Part shown: positions 11,688 to 24,918 of the stretch, piece after piece | Layout: each line of letters opens with the position of its first letter | How positions within the stretch are numbered: position 1 is the stretch's first letter | Source: Mansonella perstans | Taxonomy: Eukaryota > Nematoda > Chromadorea > Rhabditida > Onchocercidae | Direction of reading: 5' to 3' | NCBI GenBank assembly: GCA_037074765.1 | Contig: JBAMDO010000035.1 | Span: 248,001 to 312,000 of the forward strand | Length of the DNA: 64,000 nucleotides | Notes under the pieces: model-generated | What the model saw: only the letters and a program-made list of their open reading frames with translations | Told to the model about the DNA's origin: nothing | The model's database searches: none | Program-made: the position numbers and the translations under genes

Positions 11688-14600
11688 TCATTTGCATGTG
11701 TCTGGAGCATTACTTATTTGATCACAAGCATTGATTTGATCATTAAAAAATGTATCTGGCGGACATTTCATCACATATAAACGGCCATCTACGCATTGAA
11801 TGAACAGGTGGCAATCATTTGGATGCGGAAACAAACCAGTGAGCTCCGGACATATCAAATCTGAAATGGATTTCAATAATAAAGCAGATTATTCATTACT
11901 TCGGGATTTTCATCCTGCAAGATTGATAAATATCCGGATAGAAAAGAAGGGACATTATAAATTCGAAAGTTTAATTAAAATACCAGTGATTTATAAATTC
12001 ATTAAGTTATATAGCAAATATTGCGGTGACAAAGTGTATGTTTTTTTGGCTTATATGTTCTTATCTTTTCTTGATTGCTTCAGAAAGCGAATAAGAAGTA
12101 AACTGAAAGGATTGAACTGTAAAAGATTCGTTTTTATCTACAAATAACAAACCTTCGGTTGGTTCAACAACGCTCGTCGTTGTTTCAATTTCACCACTTT
12201 CTGTAATTTCTGCTTCTTCCGTCGCTGTTTCAATTTCACCACTTTCTGTAATTTCTGCTTCTTCCGTCGTTGTTTCAATTTCACCACTTTCTGTTATTTC
12301 TGCTTCTTTCGTCGTGCTTTCTGGTTCTGCCGTCGTTGTTTCAGAGCTTGTTGTTGATGTATTTGGCTGCAAATATTTGCTAAATTTTATGTTTTGCAGT
12401 TCAAAATTGAATGCATAACAAAGTCAATCTAAAATTTGCTGGTTTGTAGGCGATTAGTATCTAGTTATTCAAATATTACAATTACATATTCTCAGACAGA
12501 AATTTTATGTAATCATTCGGGTTCTATTTTTGGTATGATCTACCTGTCGATTTACTCTCTTCCGTACTAATTTCTCTTCCGTACTGATTTTCAAAATTTA
12601 ATCATTAATTTGGAAGAAAGCATTTTTTTCTAAAACATATCCTACCATGTCTTCAAGGCCACTACGAATAGCATTTAATAAAGGATATGGTCCTTTGCCA
12701 CAATTTATACCCTTGAAATCATCGAAATCAAGAGTCCATATGAAGGCACCGCCATAACCTTTCTCCCTGAGCCATTTCATCTGGAAAATTTGGTAATGTC
12801 AAGCAATAACGCTGAAATATTATTTGCTATTCAAATGTACAACGCAATTTGAATCTGATAATAAAACAAGACAGCAATGAGAGCTCTCTCTAACTTCCAA
12901 TTCTTTCCACTTGAAAAATTGCAAAACGTTTGAATTTAAAATGATAACATCCCAGGAATATATTTTTTTCTTTTCCTGCTGTCAACGAACTATCTATTAC
13001 TTTAGCGCTTATGACGACACTGATTACACCGTTTAGAACAAGCGAAGTAGGAATTTACTTTGATTTTGATAGTTTCTTCGTTATCATAACCGTACCACTG
13101 ATTTCCTTTTACCATGTATGCTCCAACGCCCTCTTGATCAATTGTTTCTTCTCCACCTTCTTTCAGATATTTACATATCTTAAATTAGTCCATAGTGATA
13201 TTTTCTGCAGATCGAATATGAGGAAAAATATTTTTAAAGAATTCACAATTAAACCTCCCAATAAGCCGCAGTACCGCCTTCGGGATTTGTTGTTGATGGT
13301 GTCGAGGGACGGTTACCCGAGGCTCCAATCATTGTTTGCGAAGGATCGTCCAATGTCCATCCCTGACCATAGGTCGGAATTCCAATGATAATTTTATGTT
13401 TCGGCATTCCCTTATTCGCCCAATAATTTGCTGCGTATTCCTGAAAGAATCGAAAATTCGCTTTGATGTAAAAAATTTGAAATCTTATGCATTTCAAAAA
13501 CTGACGGTATTAAAAATTCCGATTCCGGAAGTTTCGCCCTTTGTTGGGCGCAGCTTTCCGTGTAGGTCGACGTTCTTCTCCCAACTACCGTGCAAATCAT
13601 ATGACATTAGGAATAGCAGATCGAAATTTCTACAAATTTTAATATTATAAAAAAATTGTTGAAAAATTTGTAGTTTTTACTGTATCGCCAATAAATGAAC
13701 ATCTGATATGTAAAATCAGATATTGGAGAAAAAAGAGTTTACTTTCCCAGAGACTGAACATCGTAGCTCGCATCAATAGTCTCTTTTCCGGCTGATACAG
13801 CGGCGGTCAAAAGTAATTGTTGTTTTCCTGATGTCTTGGCTTCATTCACAAACGCTTCTTTCATTTCCTGCAGAGTTATTCATTTTTCCTTGTCTATAAT
13901 ATCTCAGTTTTCCTTTAAGAAATAACTCACAACATTGTTATATTTGAAGGAAATTGCAGGAAATTCTAAAGTTATATAGGATGTAAACTGAAATTTGATG
14001 ACGTACGCAATATTGCCAGAGATTTCAATTAAATATAATGCTAAACTTATTTAGAAATATAAATACTCACCGCAATAAGATTGGCGTGTTCTTGAGCGAC
14101 GCCACGTGGATATTCCCAGTCAAAATCGAATCCATCAAATTTATTCTTGCGGAGAAATGCTATGGCTGATTCAATGAAATATTTTCGTTTTTCTGCTGAC
14201 TTTGCAACGGCCTAAAATTTTTTTATACCATCTGATTTATGATAATATTTGAGGAAGAAAACAATGAATGAAAGCTGAAGAATATCGAAGAAAAGATATC
14301 AGAAGACCATCTGTGAGATGTACACCGGTATGTTCAACGAGTCCGAAAATAGAAACTAACAGTGAAGATTGGTGATCCGAAGGTATATCCGCCATAGGAA
14401 AGAATAACTTTTAGCCCTGGGTCACTCTGTTTCAGTTTTGTTACACGTGAGTACATTCCTTCTGACCATTCCGTATCTTCATCGTTCCATTCAAAAGCTC
14501 TGAGATCAAAATTATTGAGCAGTTAAAAGCACTTAATGATTACGATGAAAATAGTATTCATTTGAAAATGCCATTCATATTTCTTATCACAAATATCATT

Positions 14601-15513
14601 AACAACTTACAATGACTTGCCTGACTCGTCGATTTTAGCAAATGCGTAAAGAATGTGAGTGCACAAACTTTTTGGAATATCTTCGGGTAAGAATTTGCCA
14701 TCTCCTTCAAGATAAAAATGAATACTCAATCGAAGAGTATTGCTAGTAACTTCGACATAATTTTTCGATGAAGGAAATATATTTGCATTCTAGAAACCTT
14801 ATCAAAAAGGGAATTTTTGCTTACATTGTAAATCAAACTATTAATTATGCAATTTATTTCTCTCGTTTACATTCGTTAATATTTTATATGAATTAAAGCT
14901 GTTTTCATTTGATCTTAGGCAGTTTAACGGCCTGCGAATTTTTATTCGCAATTAATTTATAAACGCTTTTTTTTTCTTTGGAATTGTTTCAACAATTGTT
15001 TGTATAAATAAAATTATTCAAAAAATCATTGAACCTTGTCGATACTGAGCCCAGTTAGTATAGTAACATCCACGAACAAAACCTGCAATAAATTATAGTC
15101 CAGAAATATTTTCGAAACTATCTATCTTTTGTTATTTTTAAAATAAAATGTTTTGTTTGAATTCTGTATGTTCTCGTTGAATATTTTTTCATCTTCAATT
15201 TAGCCTGTTCATTTTTTATTTCTTATAAGGACTTCTGTGAGATTAAATGTATGACATGTGCTTGAAAATTTCGGATTGGAATAACTGATGATGTTTAGCT
15301 GATGATGATGACGCTTATGTGATATGGTAATTAATATGTTGTGTGATACATATGTTTATCATAATATCAATCGATGAATCGACTGGATTTGTTACTTCCG
15401 ACAAACTCTTCTCTTTTCACTTTACTGACGTACCCTTATTTGAACAACTAACCATATGTAACAGTAACTGCACTGCTGAGTATAACGAAGGATATTAGCA
15501 TAGTCCAATTCAT
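11688..15513 (-). CDS. GH18 chitinase with repeat linker and chitin-binding domain
   Basis: Complete secreted chitinase, about 519 aa, 12 exons on the minus strand, all in phase: 15453-15513, 15035-15082, 14611-14704, 14361-14499, 14071-14211, 13743-13867, 13506-13629, 13255-13440, 13059-13178, 12646-12780, 12153-12366, 11688-11860. Order: signal peptide (about 1-21); GH18 domain (about 24-391) with [12 protein letters not shown] (acid E about 147), [29 protein letters not shown] and [13 protein letters not shown]; Ser/Thr/Glu linker (about 392-462); C-terminal CBM14/peritrophin-A domain with six cysteines ([20 protein letters not shown] ... C ... C ... C). This is the architecture of filarial chitinases, which act on sheath, eggshell or cuticle chitin. 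The linker is likely O-glycosylated (inference). The promoter region (about 480 bp) is shared with the truncated copy. Confidence 0.92.
12178..12312 (-). repeat. Coding 45-bp tandem repeats (chitinase linker)
   Basis: Three tandem 45-bp units inside exon 11 of the complete chitinase, each coding the 15-residue motif [15 protein letters not shown] with small changes (TAT for TTT, KEA for EEA). The unit is a multiple of three, so copy-number change would keep the frame. Repeat-number variation in this linker is typical of filarial chitinases (family knowledge). Confidence 0.85.
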
Positions 15514-15993
15514 GTCAATTTGCAGAAGCTATTGTCCACTTCTGCACTGGATTTCGATATTTATTATTATAATTAACTAATTTTACTTTCATTAATGGCA
15601 TAGTTTGTAAATATTAAGTATTTATGTGCAAGCAATGGAAAAAATCACATGAACTAATTAATAGTAATTATAAAATCACTGTTATAGCTAATTGGGTTTC
15701 CATCGTCGATTAAGAATACTTATTTTATTTTTGTTTAAACTGAAAAATGCACAACTAAACAATAAGAAAATATTGCATTGGAAGAAATAATATGAAAAAT
15801 TATCGGTACATATAAAAGATTAAGGAAGAAATTCATTTGGAAAAATCAGAGGTAGAGTTGAAGCTGAAATTTTCGCAATATCGTTGTAATGATAGGTTGT
15901 TTATACGATCATGTTAATGCTCAATTTGATTCACTTTTATATGCAAGTTGCTGTGTAAATATCGAATTATACGACTCAAGCTGAAATCAAAAT
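12535..15993. repeat. Segmental duplication, copy 2 (3.5 kb)
   Basis: Partner of 109-3425, same orientation. It contains exons 1-10 and the upstream region of the complete chitinase. Exons 11-12 and the 3' flank (11.6-12.5 kb) are outside the duplicated segment, which explains the missing C terminus of the other copy. Confidence 0.95.
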
Positions 15994-17690
15994 AGTCTTA
16001 CCTAAACATATATGAGATTGGGAAGTTCCTTTAAAACTGGGACAAGTTATTGTAAAAGATGTCGGTTAATTTAAATTTGATGAAAATATTTACGAAGCAA
16101 TGTTTGCACAGCTTTCAAATAAACCAAAATGTTGCAAAATAAAATGAAAACGAGTATCAGATTACATCAGCCATGCTAAGAAAAAAATCAACAACCTACT
16201 GTATTAGAATTCTCATTTTTATAAATCCTTGAATATTTGCACAGCTTGCCAACAAGTAAAAGCAAAAGCCTGAAAAACACGAGAATCAAAATTATTTGAA
16301 AAATAAGGATACAGGAAACCAACATCAAAAGAAAGAACGAATTTTTGCAGAATTTTTCGGAGTACATATTCAAAGAAGCAATATGTAATTTCAAAAATGA
16401 TTAAAAATACCGAGCGTAAGCATGAAAATAAGGTCAGATTTCTGGAATATCTAAAATATGAAACAGGTACTCTGCAAAGCACTTGTCAATTGAACTTAAG
16501 TTATCTATTATTATAAAGCCTGTCTCTGATGAGGAAATATTGGAGCCAAAATCTGTGAGGTTATTTATTTTTACATATCCTTTAGCGTAATTCAAAATTT
16601 CTGCTCTGTAAAAATTCAGCATGGGGCATTTGAGACTCATTGCATAATTAAAGGCATTTGTCTAATAAAAGATTTTTCTAATTTCATTTAATAAAATGGA
16701 GTCTGAATAATCCGAAATATAATTTTTTGCGATCATTTATCTGATCCTTTTTCAACTTGTTAATTAAAATACTGCATAGATTCATCTTTGTAAAAGCTTA
16801 CGCACATCGGTCGATTTTGAGATCATCGAAAGAAAATTCTTTTAAAACGATAGCATTTTATGTTTTGCTCAGTGATTGATCTTTTTCGTATTTTTTAACC
16901 AGAAAAATCTGTTACTATTACTATAATGACATTTTTTTTTAATCTTCGAAAGAGCAGGAAGAATTATGGATTCATGATATAACATTATTAGGCTTTTTGT
17001 ACCTAACCGATGTATCAAAGTATTATGAGCAATTTTTATCACAGTTGTTTTATTAATTGATGTAACTCACAGTCTTTTTCTTTGGATTGTGACGATTGAT
17101 TGCATCTCTTGGATCGAACACTGAATATATTAAGTTTGAGAAAGGGCAAATTTTGCTGGTTTTCCGTCTGCTGTGTTAAAATGGTAAACCGGTGGAAAGA
17201 AATTAACAGTACAATTTATCGTTGTCAAAATTAAATGATAATATTCGAAATTTAGATGAATAATAATGATACACAAATCATAGCATCACTTCAGCATACA
17301 ATAAAGTTCGATGGAATAGAAGAATATTGTAGACGAAATCGAAGTAATCTGGAGCAATATCGTAATCAAAATATCCTTCCGTTCAATCTTCTACATATAG
17401 GATATACCTACCAATCTTTACCAATCAAATTAAGACACGTCACCAGTTCAGAGATATGCCGATAACAATAATAATTACAAAAGAAGTAAATCTAAGATCA
17501 CCAAATATTTCTGAGAAAAAAATGAACGGTAGATTAAATATAATGCTTAATGAATAAGCAATAAATTAAATTAAATATTTCAAATCATTTATGAACTATT
17601 TCAACAAACTATGAATTTCAAATTGATAGAAAGTTTTGAATTATTATGAAACAGTGGTTATAAGACGTAACTAACTCATAATTATGGATT
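15994..17690. other. Intergenic, no gene recognised
   Basis: AT-rich DNA between the duplicated segment and the second retroelement relic. Open frames of 60-90 codons at 16188-16640 (-) and 17256-17465 (+) show no recognisable motif. Part may be further-decayed pol sequence from the antisense element, but I cannot show it. Confidence 0.4.
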
Positions 17691-17699
17691 TATAATAGA

Positions 17700-19500
17700 A
17701 TTTATTTCGCTTTTTCGTACGATAACCACGTATTGGACAAATAGTGAATACGATCTCTTCATCCATTTTAGAACAAACTTCTTCAAACAACATCCGACTT
17801 CAACTAATCTCGGATAGTTTCATCACACAGTTGGAATAATGCTTCTTTACTCCGGAATCTTTCGATTAATGCTTTTAGAACGCCTGAAACATGATTTATA
17901 ATGACTTTTCAAATTACTTTTAAATTTTTGCCTCAGCCAGCTGACTTGATATCTATGAATTGTTTTAAGGCTTTCTCGTCATCATTCTTAGCGAATTAGT
18001 CTTGAATATCCATTAATTTCAATTTCCAGAACTGATCAGTGTTGTTGGGAAAACTTTAGAATCATAATGCAAATTTCTAGTATCAATTGTTTCAAATTAA
18101 AATGCTTATGAAGCAAATGTTTTAACAGATTCTTTGTCCAAAATCACACATCGGCACATTATATGGAATCTCTCGCCTATGATCAAGCCAATCTATGTTA
18201 GAATTTGTAACCATCCTGTATGTGTACGCTATTGTATGTATATGCGGCTGTCAAGAAAAGTTAAAACAATCCTCCTCTGTCAAAGGTCACACTACATTCA
18301 TTTATCAAAATAGCAATTATCCAAAAGCGCATCTTTTTACTCTTCATTATTTTTAATCATCATCTTTAAAGCTTGCCTCAATTTAATTCACACTCTCGAT
18401 CTTACCCACTATTTTCTCAGCATCATTGTTCTTGTATTAATCACGTTTACTACAAGCTTTATTAAATTTTGAATTTGCGCAATAAGCTCTTAAAGGTTCT
18501 GTAGTCTTACACTTAACTAAGAGACTTCGTCAGCTGAAGAATTTTACAGCACATGTCATTAGTTGTTAGTTATTAGTAAATCAGTCATATGCGTTATGGC
18601 AGCTTCAACTGATACTGCATTCATCCTGCGAATATTGTTTATGTATCTAGCTCTACTTAATATTAATCCAAATTTTGTCCGATACATGAAAAATCTCGAT
18701 TTCAGCTCATCTTTTTTCCTCCATTCGATGAATTTGCCCAAATTGTCGGTATAACGATTATTGTATCTGGTTGTTTTCAGTAACTTTTCAAATCTAACTG
18801 ATTATATTTCGTCATGGATGGCATATCTTTTGCATTTATATCCATCATTTGTATTTTATTTGTTATATAACTTCTCTCGCTGTACTTTGCAAGTGATGAA
18901 TTCTCTCCTACGTATTTTTATGCCAATTTTTGCTTTTCTCGAATAGTAATTTTCCCGTGATTCGTTTCCGAATGAGTTGAATAAACTCACTGTAACCGTC
19001 GATTCTGCCCTTTTCTTGCTTATTTTATCTGAGACTAATGGCCTTATCATAGCTATCACATAATGCTGATAGATGGAGACCTTTATAATGGAAACATTGT
19101 CTTATTTTTGTTTCAAGCAGCTTGCAGTGTAGTTCAGTTTCATGAATTCTAAGCACGTATTAAATTTAAACGTTCTCTTCGTTGTTTCAAATTAGATAGT
19201 TATGGCATTCGTCACCCCAATGAATCTTATTGCAGAAGGCATAAGATCTTCTTGCGCTTCTCAAATCTGGCCTCCCTCTGACCTCTTCTTATTGGCTGCT
19301 GCTCTTGAGTTATCACCACTTGATTTAATAATAGTTTTCTTTGGAGTAAATGTTCATCGAAGGTCTGAGATCCAATTCTTCATTTCGTTGAAAACTTTAA
19401 TTAGTTTGCCAGATTTGCTTAGTATTGCCGTTAATGACATCTCGGGTCGTTGTACCAAATTCTGTTAGTCATTTGTCGACCATAACAAGCTTACAATATT
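17700..19500 (-). mobile_element. Degenerate BEL/Pao retrotransposon 2 (antisense)
   Basis: Reading the minus strand from 19.5 down to 17.7 kb gives BEL/Pao pieces in the correct order: a gag zinc-knuckle segment YAFCNKIHWGDECHNY followed by an LKQRRERL relic (about 19155-19260); a protease-side segment YRTKFGLILSRARYINNI (18559-18741; compare the TRIGLILAKKGYI piece of element 1); DQFWKLKLMDIQD (about 17975-18040), where the family has F-W-x-L-E-x-x-G-I; and a reverse-transcriptase N-terminal segment LGRLKSLIERFRSKEALF with IRDQLKS-like remains (about 17780-17880). Stops and frameshifts are everywhere. No LTRs were located. It is a separate insertion, opposite in orientation to element 1. 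Confidence 0.7.
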
Positions 19501-20860
19501 GTACACACACAATATTATTAGTTCACAGCAGTAAGAAAAAAGAAGTATAAAATACGTAATTAATTGACAAGCAGTAACAAAAATGAATTATACAGTAAAC
19601 AATAATATGATCTATTAACTAGAATTCCTGTCGTTTCTTTCGGCAATAGTTGATTGTCTTTGTTGATACGTATTGTAATACAAAGTTGTCCTTCATTCAG
19701 TTGAGAAAATGCTGAAGAAAGGGTGGAGAAAGGCGAGAGAATACTGTACCTGCTGGTCATAATAGTAGTGAATATGAAACGTCTGATGCGTATTTGATTG
19801 TGAAAAAGTGCTTTTAGAATTTTTTTTTCTTTTTATAGCTCCAGAGTTAGAAGCGGAATTTTGGTTAGCTTTCTGCAGTCATTATAGGTTAAGGTGATCC
19901 AGGGTATGACTTGTGAGTGACCCCAAGCTTGACCTTGTGACTCTTACGATTACAAAGCGCTTTTCTTATCCGTAGCGGCAATGTAAAGCTAATGATCACA
20001 GTTGATGTTGAGAATGAATGGACTGAAAAACAAAAATTGATCCATTGTACAACGATTTTTTATCCAAATCTTTTTATGTATTACTCTTAATTTCTGGCAA
20101 CATTTACTGGTTTTCTTTCAATTTCAAAAAATATCCGTCAAACAGAAATATTTACGGAGATTCTTAACGATTAGTTAGGAACATCAACTAATTAATTAAA
20201 TATTCCACGATTAATCAAGAACAATATCTTATGTATAATATGTTAGGTTTAATTAAATTAAAGTTTAATGTATCTCTAATAAGGATTATTAACAATAGGA
20301 AAATTTACAGCATGAAATGAAAAAAGAAAAGTTTTTCGATTTTGTAATTGTATTAACAGTTACACGTTCTTTCCAAACCATTTTTTTTTTTTTTTTTAAT
20401 ATTTAGACATGGAATATGTTTTTTTTTTAATTTTGATATCATTTTTCCAGTATTAAATACATAGTCAAATTACAATTGATTTCCAAGTAAAAATTAATTT
20501 GATTTAAATGAATAATGAAAAAAAAGATTGAAAAAAATTTGAACATACATAAGTGTCATGGAATCATTTCCCTATAACTTAATACTTCCCTGCTTATTAA
20601 TGGAAATATTTCACTTATGTCGCTGTTTTACTTAACCGAAAAAATGATTGCATTTTTTCGAGATAATAATTTTCGTGATGGGGCCGTGTTAGAAGTGTTA
20701 TTTTTTTGGACTTTATTTTCAGGTGTGTTTGTTTTTTTATGAGTTCGGGATTGTTTGTTTGGAGATTTTCCGATGAATTAATGAAGAGTTAGTGGATATA
20801 TTTATGTCATCGTGTAATTATACTTTTAACAATAACTATTCCAATTACTTTATAATCGAT
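19501..20860. other. Intergenic, upstream of the zinc transporter
   Basis: No gene recognised. The left part may hold more of the antisense BEL/Pao relic. The right part, with long T runs at about 20383-20430, is the likely promoter side of the zinc transporter gene. Confidence 0.4.
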
Positions 20861-20865
20861 ATTTC

Positions 20866-20873
20866 TATTATAG
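20866..20873 (+). promoter_or_regulatory. 3' splice acceptor just before the zinc transporter ATG
   Basis: An acceptor-like ctattatag ends 4 nt before the ATG at 20878. A 4-nt leader is too short for a normal 5' UTR, so the site most likely accepts a spliced leader (trans-splicing is common in nematodes) or an upstream non-coding exon. Confidence 0.5.
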
Positions 20874-20877
20874 GGAA

Positions 20878-23800
20878 ATGTTAAGAAGATTATGGGGAAG
20901 AAAAAATAATCATTCGAGTGATGAAAACGATGATCGAAATGCAATCTGCAATGATCAACATAGTATTGGTGATGAAAATGAGACAATTGATCATTCATAT
21001 CTGAAGGAGCATTGTCATTTTCTATTGTTATCCCAAAAAGAGGTACTTTTCATACTTTTCATCATACTAATTTAATACTTCCTATCTTTTATTGTTTTAA
21101 AGCTTTTGTTTCAATTTTTTGAAATGAGTTATTATGCAGTATTAAGTTATTAAAATTTTTAGCTATTAAGTTATTTTTTGGCAATGGGAATATATAAGAC
21201 AATATAATTAAATGTTAACTATTGCATTGTTCAAACTTTTACATTAATCTTACTGTCGTCACATTCATATGATTTTAGTGATCTGAGATTATCATGTCTT
21301 ATTGACTGTGTTTGTATTGGTCGTAGCATTATTGCATTCTATTGATTATATATAATTTTATCATTCTACTGATATGATTTTATGCAATTGATATCTTAGA
21401 TCATTCTGTTTTACTAATCCTAATACATCAATCTTGTTATCCGTTGCAATGCTAGTACCCACATATGTTTGCGTTAACAAATTTTCCATTGCTTTTGATT
21501 TTGCTTCTTGTTTTGTTCATGATCTGCAGTTAACGTTTCTAAACTCTAATATTACTAAGCATTTTTTTTTTAAATCATTAGCTGTCATTTGTTACCCGTT
21601 TTGCCTTTCGGCAAAACTCGTCACCGTGTAAGCCGCATCTCCGTAAAAATGGAATTATGGAGCTTTAATAATTATGGTTCATATTTGCAAGTAAATTTCC
21701 TTTGAAATTGAATGATATAATTTAAAAAATTTAATTATCGATCTATGTGTAATTTTTATTTTAAAAATAAAGCTATTTTAAAATCATGTATTTCCAGGAT
21801 CGAAAAGCTGAACGATCGTTGATAGTAGTAGCAATTTTAAGTGCCATTTTTATTATTGCTGAATTCACTGGTGGCGTTATAGCAGGCAGTTTAGCGATAA
21901 TGACCGATGCCGGACATATGCTTAGTGATTTGCTTTCGTTTATTATATCTATCATAGCGATTCGGCTTGCACGCTCGCCTGGTTCCATTTTCATATCATT
22001 ATTTTTCTCTGGCAGCAATGGCAAATTAATTTTTTCTTAAAATAGTCAGAATGTCTTAACACTAAAGATCCATCTTGTCTTTTCTGTTCACAATTTAGCG
22101 TTTTCTAGGAAATTTATGAGTGCGTACTGAATATCAGACAATATATAAATGGTTAAATTAAATTTTTTAATAACACTGAAGTTTTGATCAATTAATCAAC
22201 GTAACAGCATGATACAAAGATGTCATATCGAAGGTTCTCGTCATTTGATACCAGTTCATTGTTGATACATATTCTTACTGAATTACTGAACTTACGGAAA
22301 ACATAAAAACAAGAGAAAGTAATATTGAGGATGAAAAAGGGAAATAAACCTGAAATTAATGTAGAATGGAAAGATTTGATAGTGTTTTATGTGTAGACTA
22401 GTCATGTACATTACATACTGATAATAACATAGGAAGTGTTGATTAACTCTTCTCTTGATATCACAAAATACAGTGACAATTCTAGCAAATCACCGATTAT
22501 CGTTTGGTTTTCTTCGTGCAGAAATTTTGGGTGCTACAATATCGATTATAATTATATGGATTCTTGCTACAATGCTTGTTATGCTTGCTTTACAGCGAAT
22601 TTTTGACAACAATTTTCATGTTTGTTTCTCCATTGTATCTAATCATCATTCCATTTTTGATAACTCAATAGTACAAAAAGTATGAGCGATTGAGATTTTA
22701 ACATTGGAGAACTGCATATATAGTTGAAGTTTTAACAGTATTTGAACATTCTGCTAAATCCAGTAATATGATATTTCAAGGTTGATCCTTTTGAGAATGC
22801 AGCCAATAAGATTGAACAGTAGCAGTTGAATGGTTATTTAATCGTAGCGTTCTTTGAGGGGCGGGAGGAAAAGATGAAGTTCAGCCATAATCTTCAATGA
22901 GAGGATTCGTTTTAATGATATATGTGTAGCGCCTTATATACATAATCTTTAAATATTTAAAACACTAGTTAAGTAAAATTTTTTACTGCGCAACTAGATA
23001 AGTGAAACTTTCTGCTATGTGATATCAAAGTTTTATATTCCACTTCAAACTAAGTAGTTCAGAATAAAAACGTAAATTAGTATGGTGTTAATGTAACAGT
23101 ATTTTTTGGATAACAAGTTCTTTTACCATTAAAGTTACCGCTATGGTTATGATTAAAAATTAGTATCAGAGTTTCAATCATTTAACGTTACTATTGAAAA
23201 ATTATGTTTGGATTCAAGATGTGTTTTAGAAGAAATTTTAGCTTCATCGAAAATAATATTAGTTAGAAAATCGTGAATTATCAGTGGGGAATTTGGACAT
23301 TTTCTTTATAATTTTACTTTGATTGACAGTCTTTAAACTGCTAAGTCTTTTATTTTTTGAAATTGAAAGATTTTATTTGATATGAAAGTTTCAGGTTGAT
23401 GCAAATACGATGATTGTAACAGCAGGCATAGGTGTATTATTTAATATTATCATGGGACTCGTTTTGCGTTATTTTCGTTGTCCTCACTCACAAGATTTAG
23501 GTCACAGTCACACCCAGTAGGTACTTAATTTTTTTCTTTTTTTTTTTTGTCATTCAAACAAGTCATCATTAAGATAAAACATGATATTATATGTTAAACA
23601 GTGAACTTTACTAATGTAATACCAATAAAAATTCTGTTCAAATGAGGTAGATATGTTTTCCAACTTATTCGTTTCCGTAATTCAGTGCTAATGTGAATGT
23701 GCGAGCGGCTTTCATTCATGTTCTCGGCGATTTTATCCAAAGTATCGGTGTCCTAATTGCTGCTATCGTCATTAAGGTAAGACAATAGTATGCTATTACT

Positions 23801-24918
23801 AGTGTTGTATTTTCCATCACTTATATCGTTTTGGTAGAAGGAGAAAAGCAAGAAAGAACGATTTCTTCATTTGCAAATCCAGAAGAAAAAGACTTTAATC
23901 TACCAATTAATATTACAAACTCTTTTTTTACATTTTCCTACACTGTTTATTGCAGATAACAGACTGGAAATTAGCGGATCCGTTATGTACTTTTCTCTTT
24001 TCTATAATCGTACTTATTACAAGCGTTACAGTAATTCGTGATATTTTCTTCATATTAATGGAAGGTATAATGAAAACCTATGTCTTTTGAAATACTTCAA
24101 AATCATTTTTGGCAAATTAAAATTAAAATGGCAAATTTTTTCTTCTTTTCCCTTCAGCATTAAAATTGTTATTTTTTTCTGAATTGTTCCCATTTTATTG
24201 CATTTATTTTGCTTCATAATCAAATTTGTAATTGGTGGAAAATGAAGAATTATTAATCTTTTAGGAACACCCGCACATATCAATTACGGTAACTTGCAAA
24301 CTGATTTATTAAGCATAAATGGTGTACGAACTTTGCATAGCTTGCATGTATGGTCGTTGAATATGGACAAAACAGCTTTAGCAGTTCATTTGGCCATTGG
24401 TGTGTTTGGTGTTTGCTTTTATTTTATTTTTTTAAATTAATGGTTGATAGTATCGTGCATATCATTACTACTTTTAACCCTGGTCAGAATACTTGAATAT
24501 TGCTGTATTAGTGGTGTGCTTTCATTGTTAGATCTAACGGAGAAGATATCTCTAGTTTGTCTACGAAAAGCTAGAATTGGCAAGCAAAAACTGAATTCAA
24601 CTTTTTGGTTAACAGGATTAATTACGAGTGCTAAGAAGATTAATGTCATCTGAATCAATTTAAGATTTTATGAGGGGATTTTACCATAACGATTTACAAT
24701 AATTTTGGAAGTCGTAGCTAAATTTTGCTCTATTTTCCATCTTTATTGCAGATGAACCAGAAAAAGCAACCGAAACAATGCAAGAAGCTAGTAAAATTAT
24801 ACGATTCAAACACGGTATACATCTGGCTACGATACAAATCGAACACTACGAAACTTTCATGTTATCATGTAAATTCTGTAAACCGTTGTTTGAATTAAAT
24901 ACAACAGTTGATATTTGA
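20878..24918 (+). CDS. CDF/ZnT-family zinc transporter (SLC30A2/3/8-like)
   Basis: Six-helix cation diffusion facilitator that moves Zn2+ out of the cytosol, into vesicles or across the plasma membrane, in exchange for protons. Exons, all in phase: 20878-21042, 21798-21981, 22486-22619, 23395-23516, 23686-23776, 23956-24064, 24265-24399, 24752-24918; about 368 aa. Hydrophilic N terminus (1-55). The helix 2 zinc site is HMLSD (H95, D99) and helix 5 is HVLGD (H213, D217), giving the HD-HD set of zinc-selective CDFs. The conserved ANHRLSFGFLRAEILG loop follows helix 2. A His-rich loop, CPHSQDLGHSHTH, sits at about 190-202. The C-terminal cytosolic domain (about 268-368) has LHSLHVWSL and HGIHLATIQIEHYE and ends with a CKFC pair. 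It resembles the C. elegans cdf-2/ttm-1 group, but which orthologue is not decided. The next gene (NOMO) follows about 800 bp downstream on the same strand. Confidence 0.93.

Noticed and set aside
13011..13388. 125-codon plus-strand open frame over chitinase copy 2
   Set aside because: It lies opposite chitinase exons 8 and 9, which carry conserved GH18 sequence on the minus strand, so it is a shadow.
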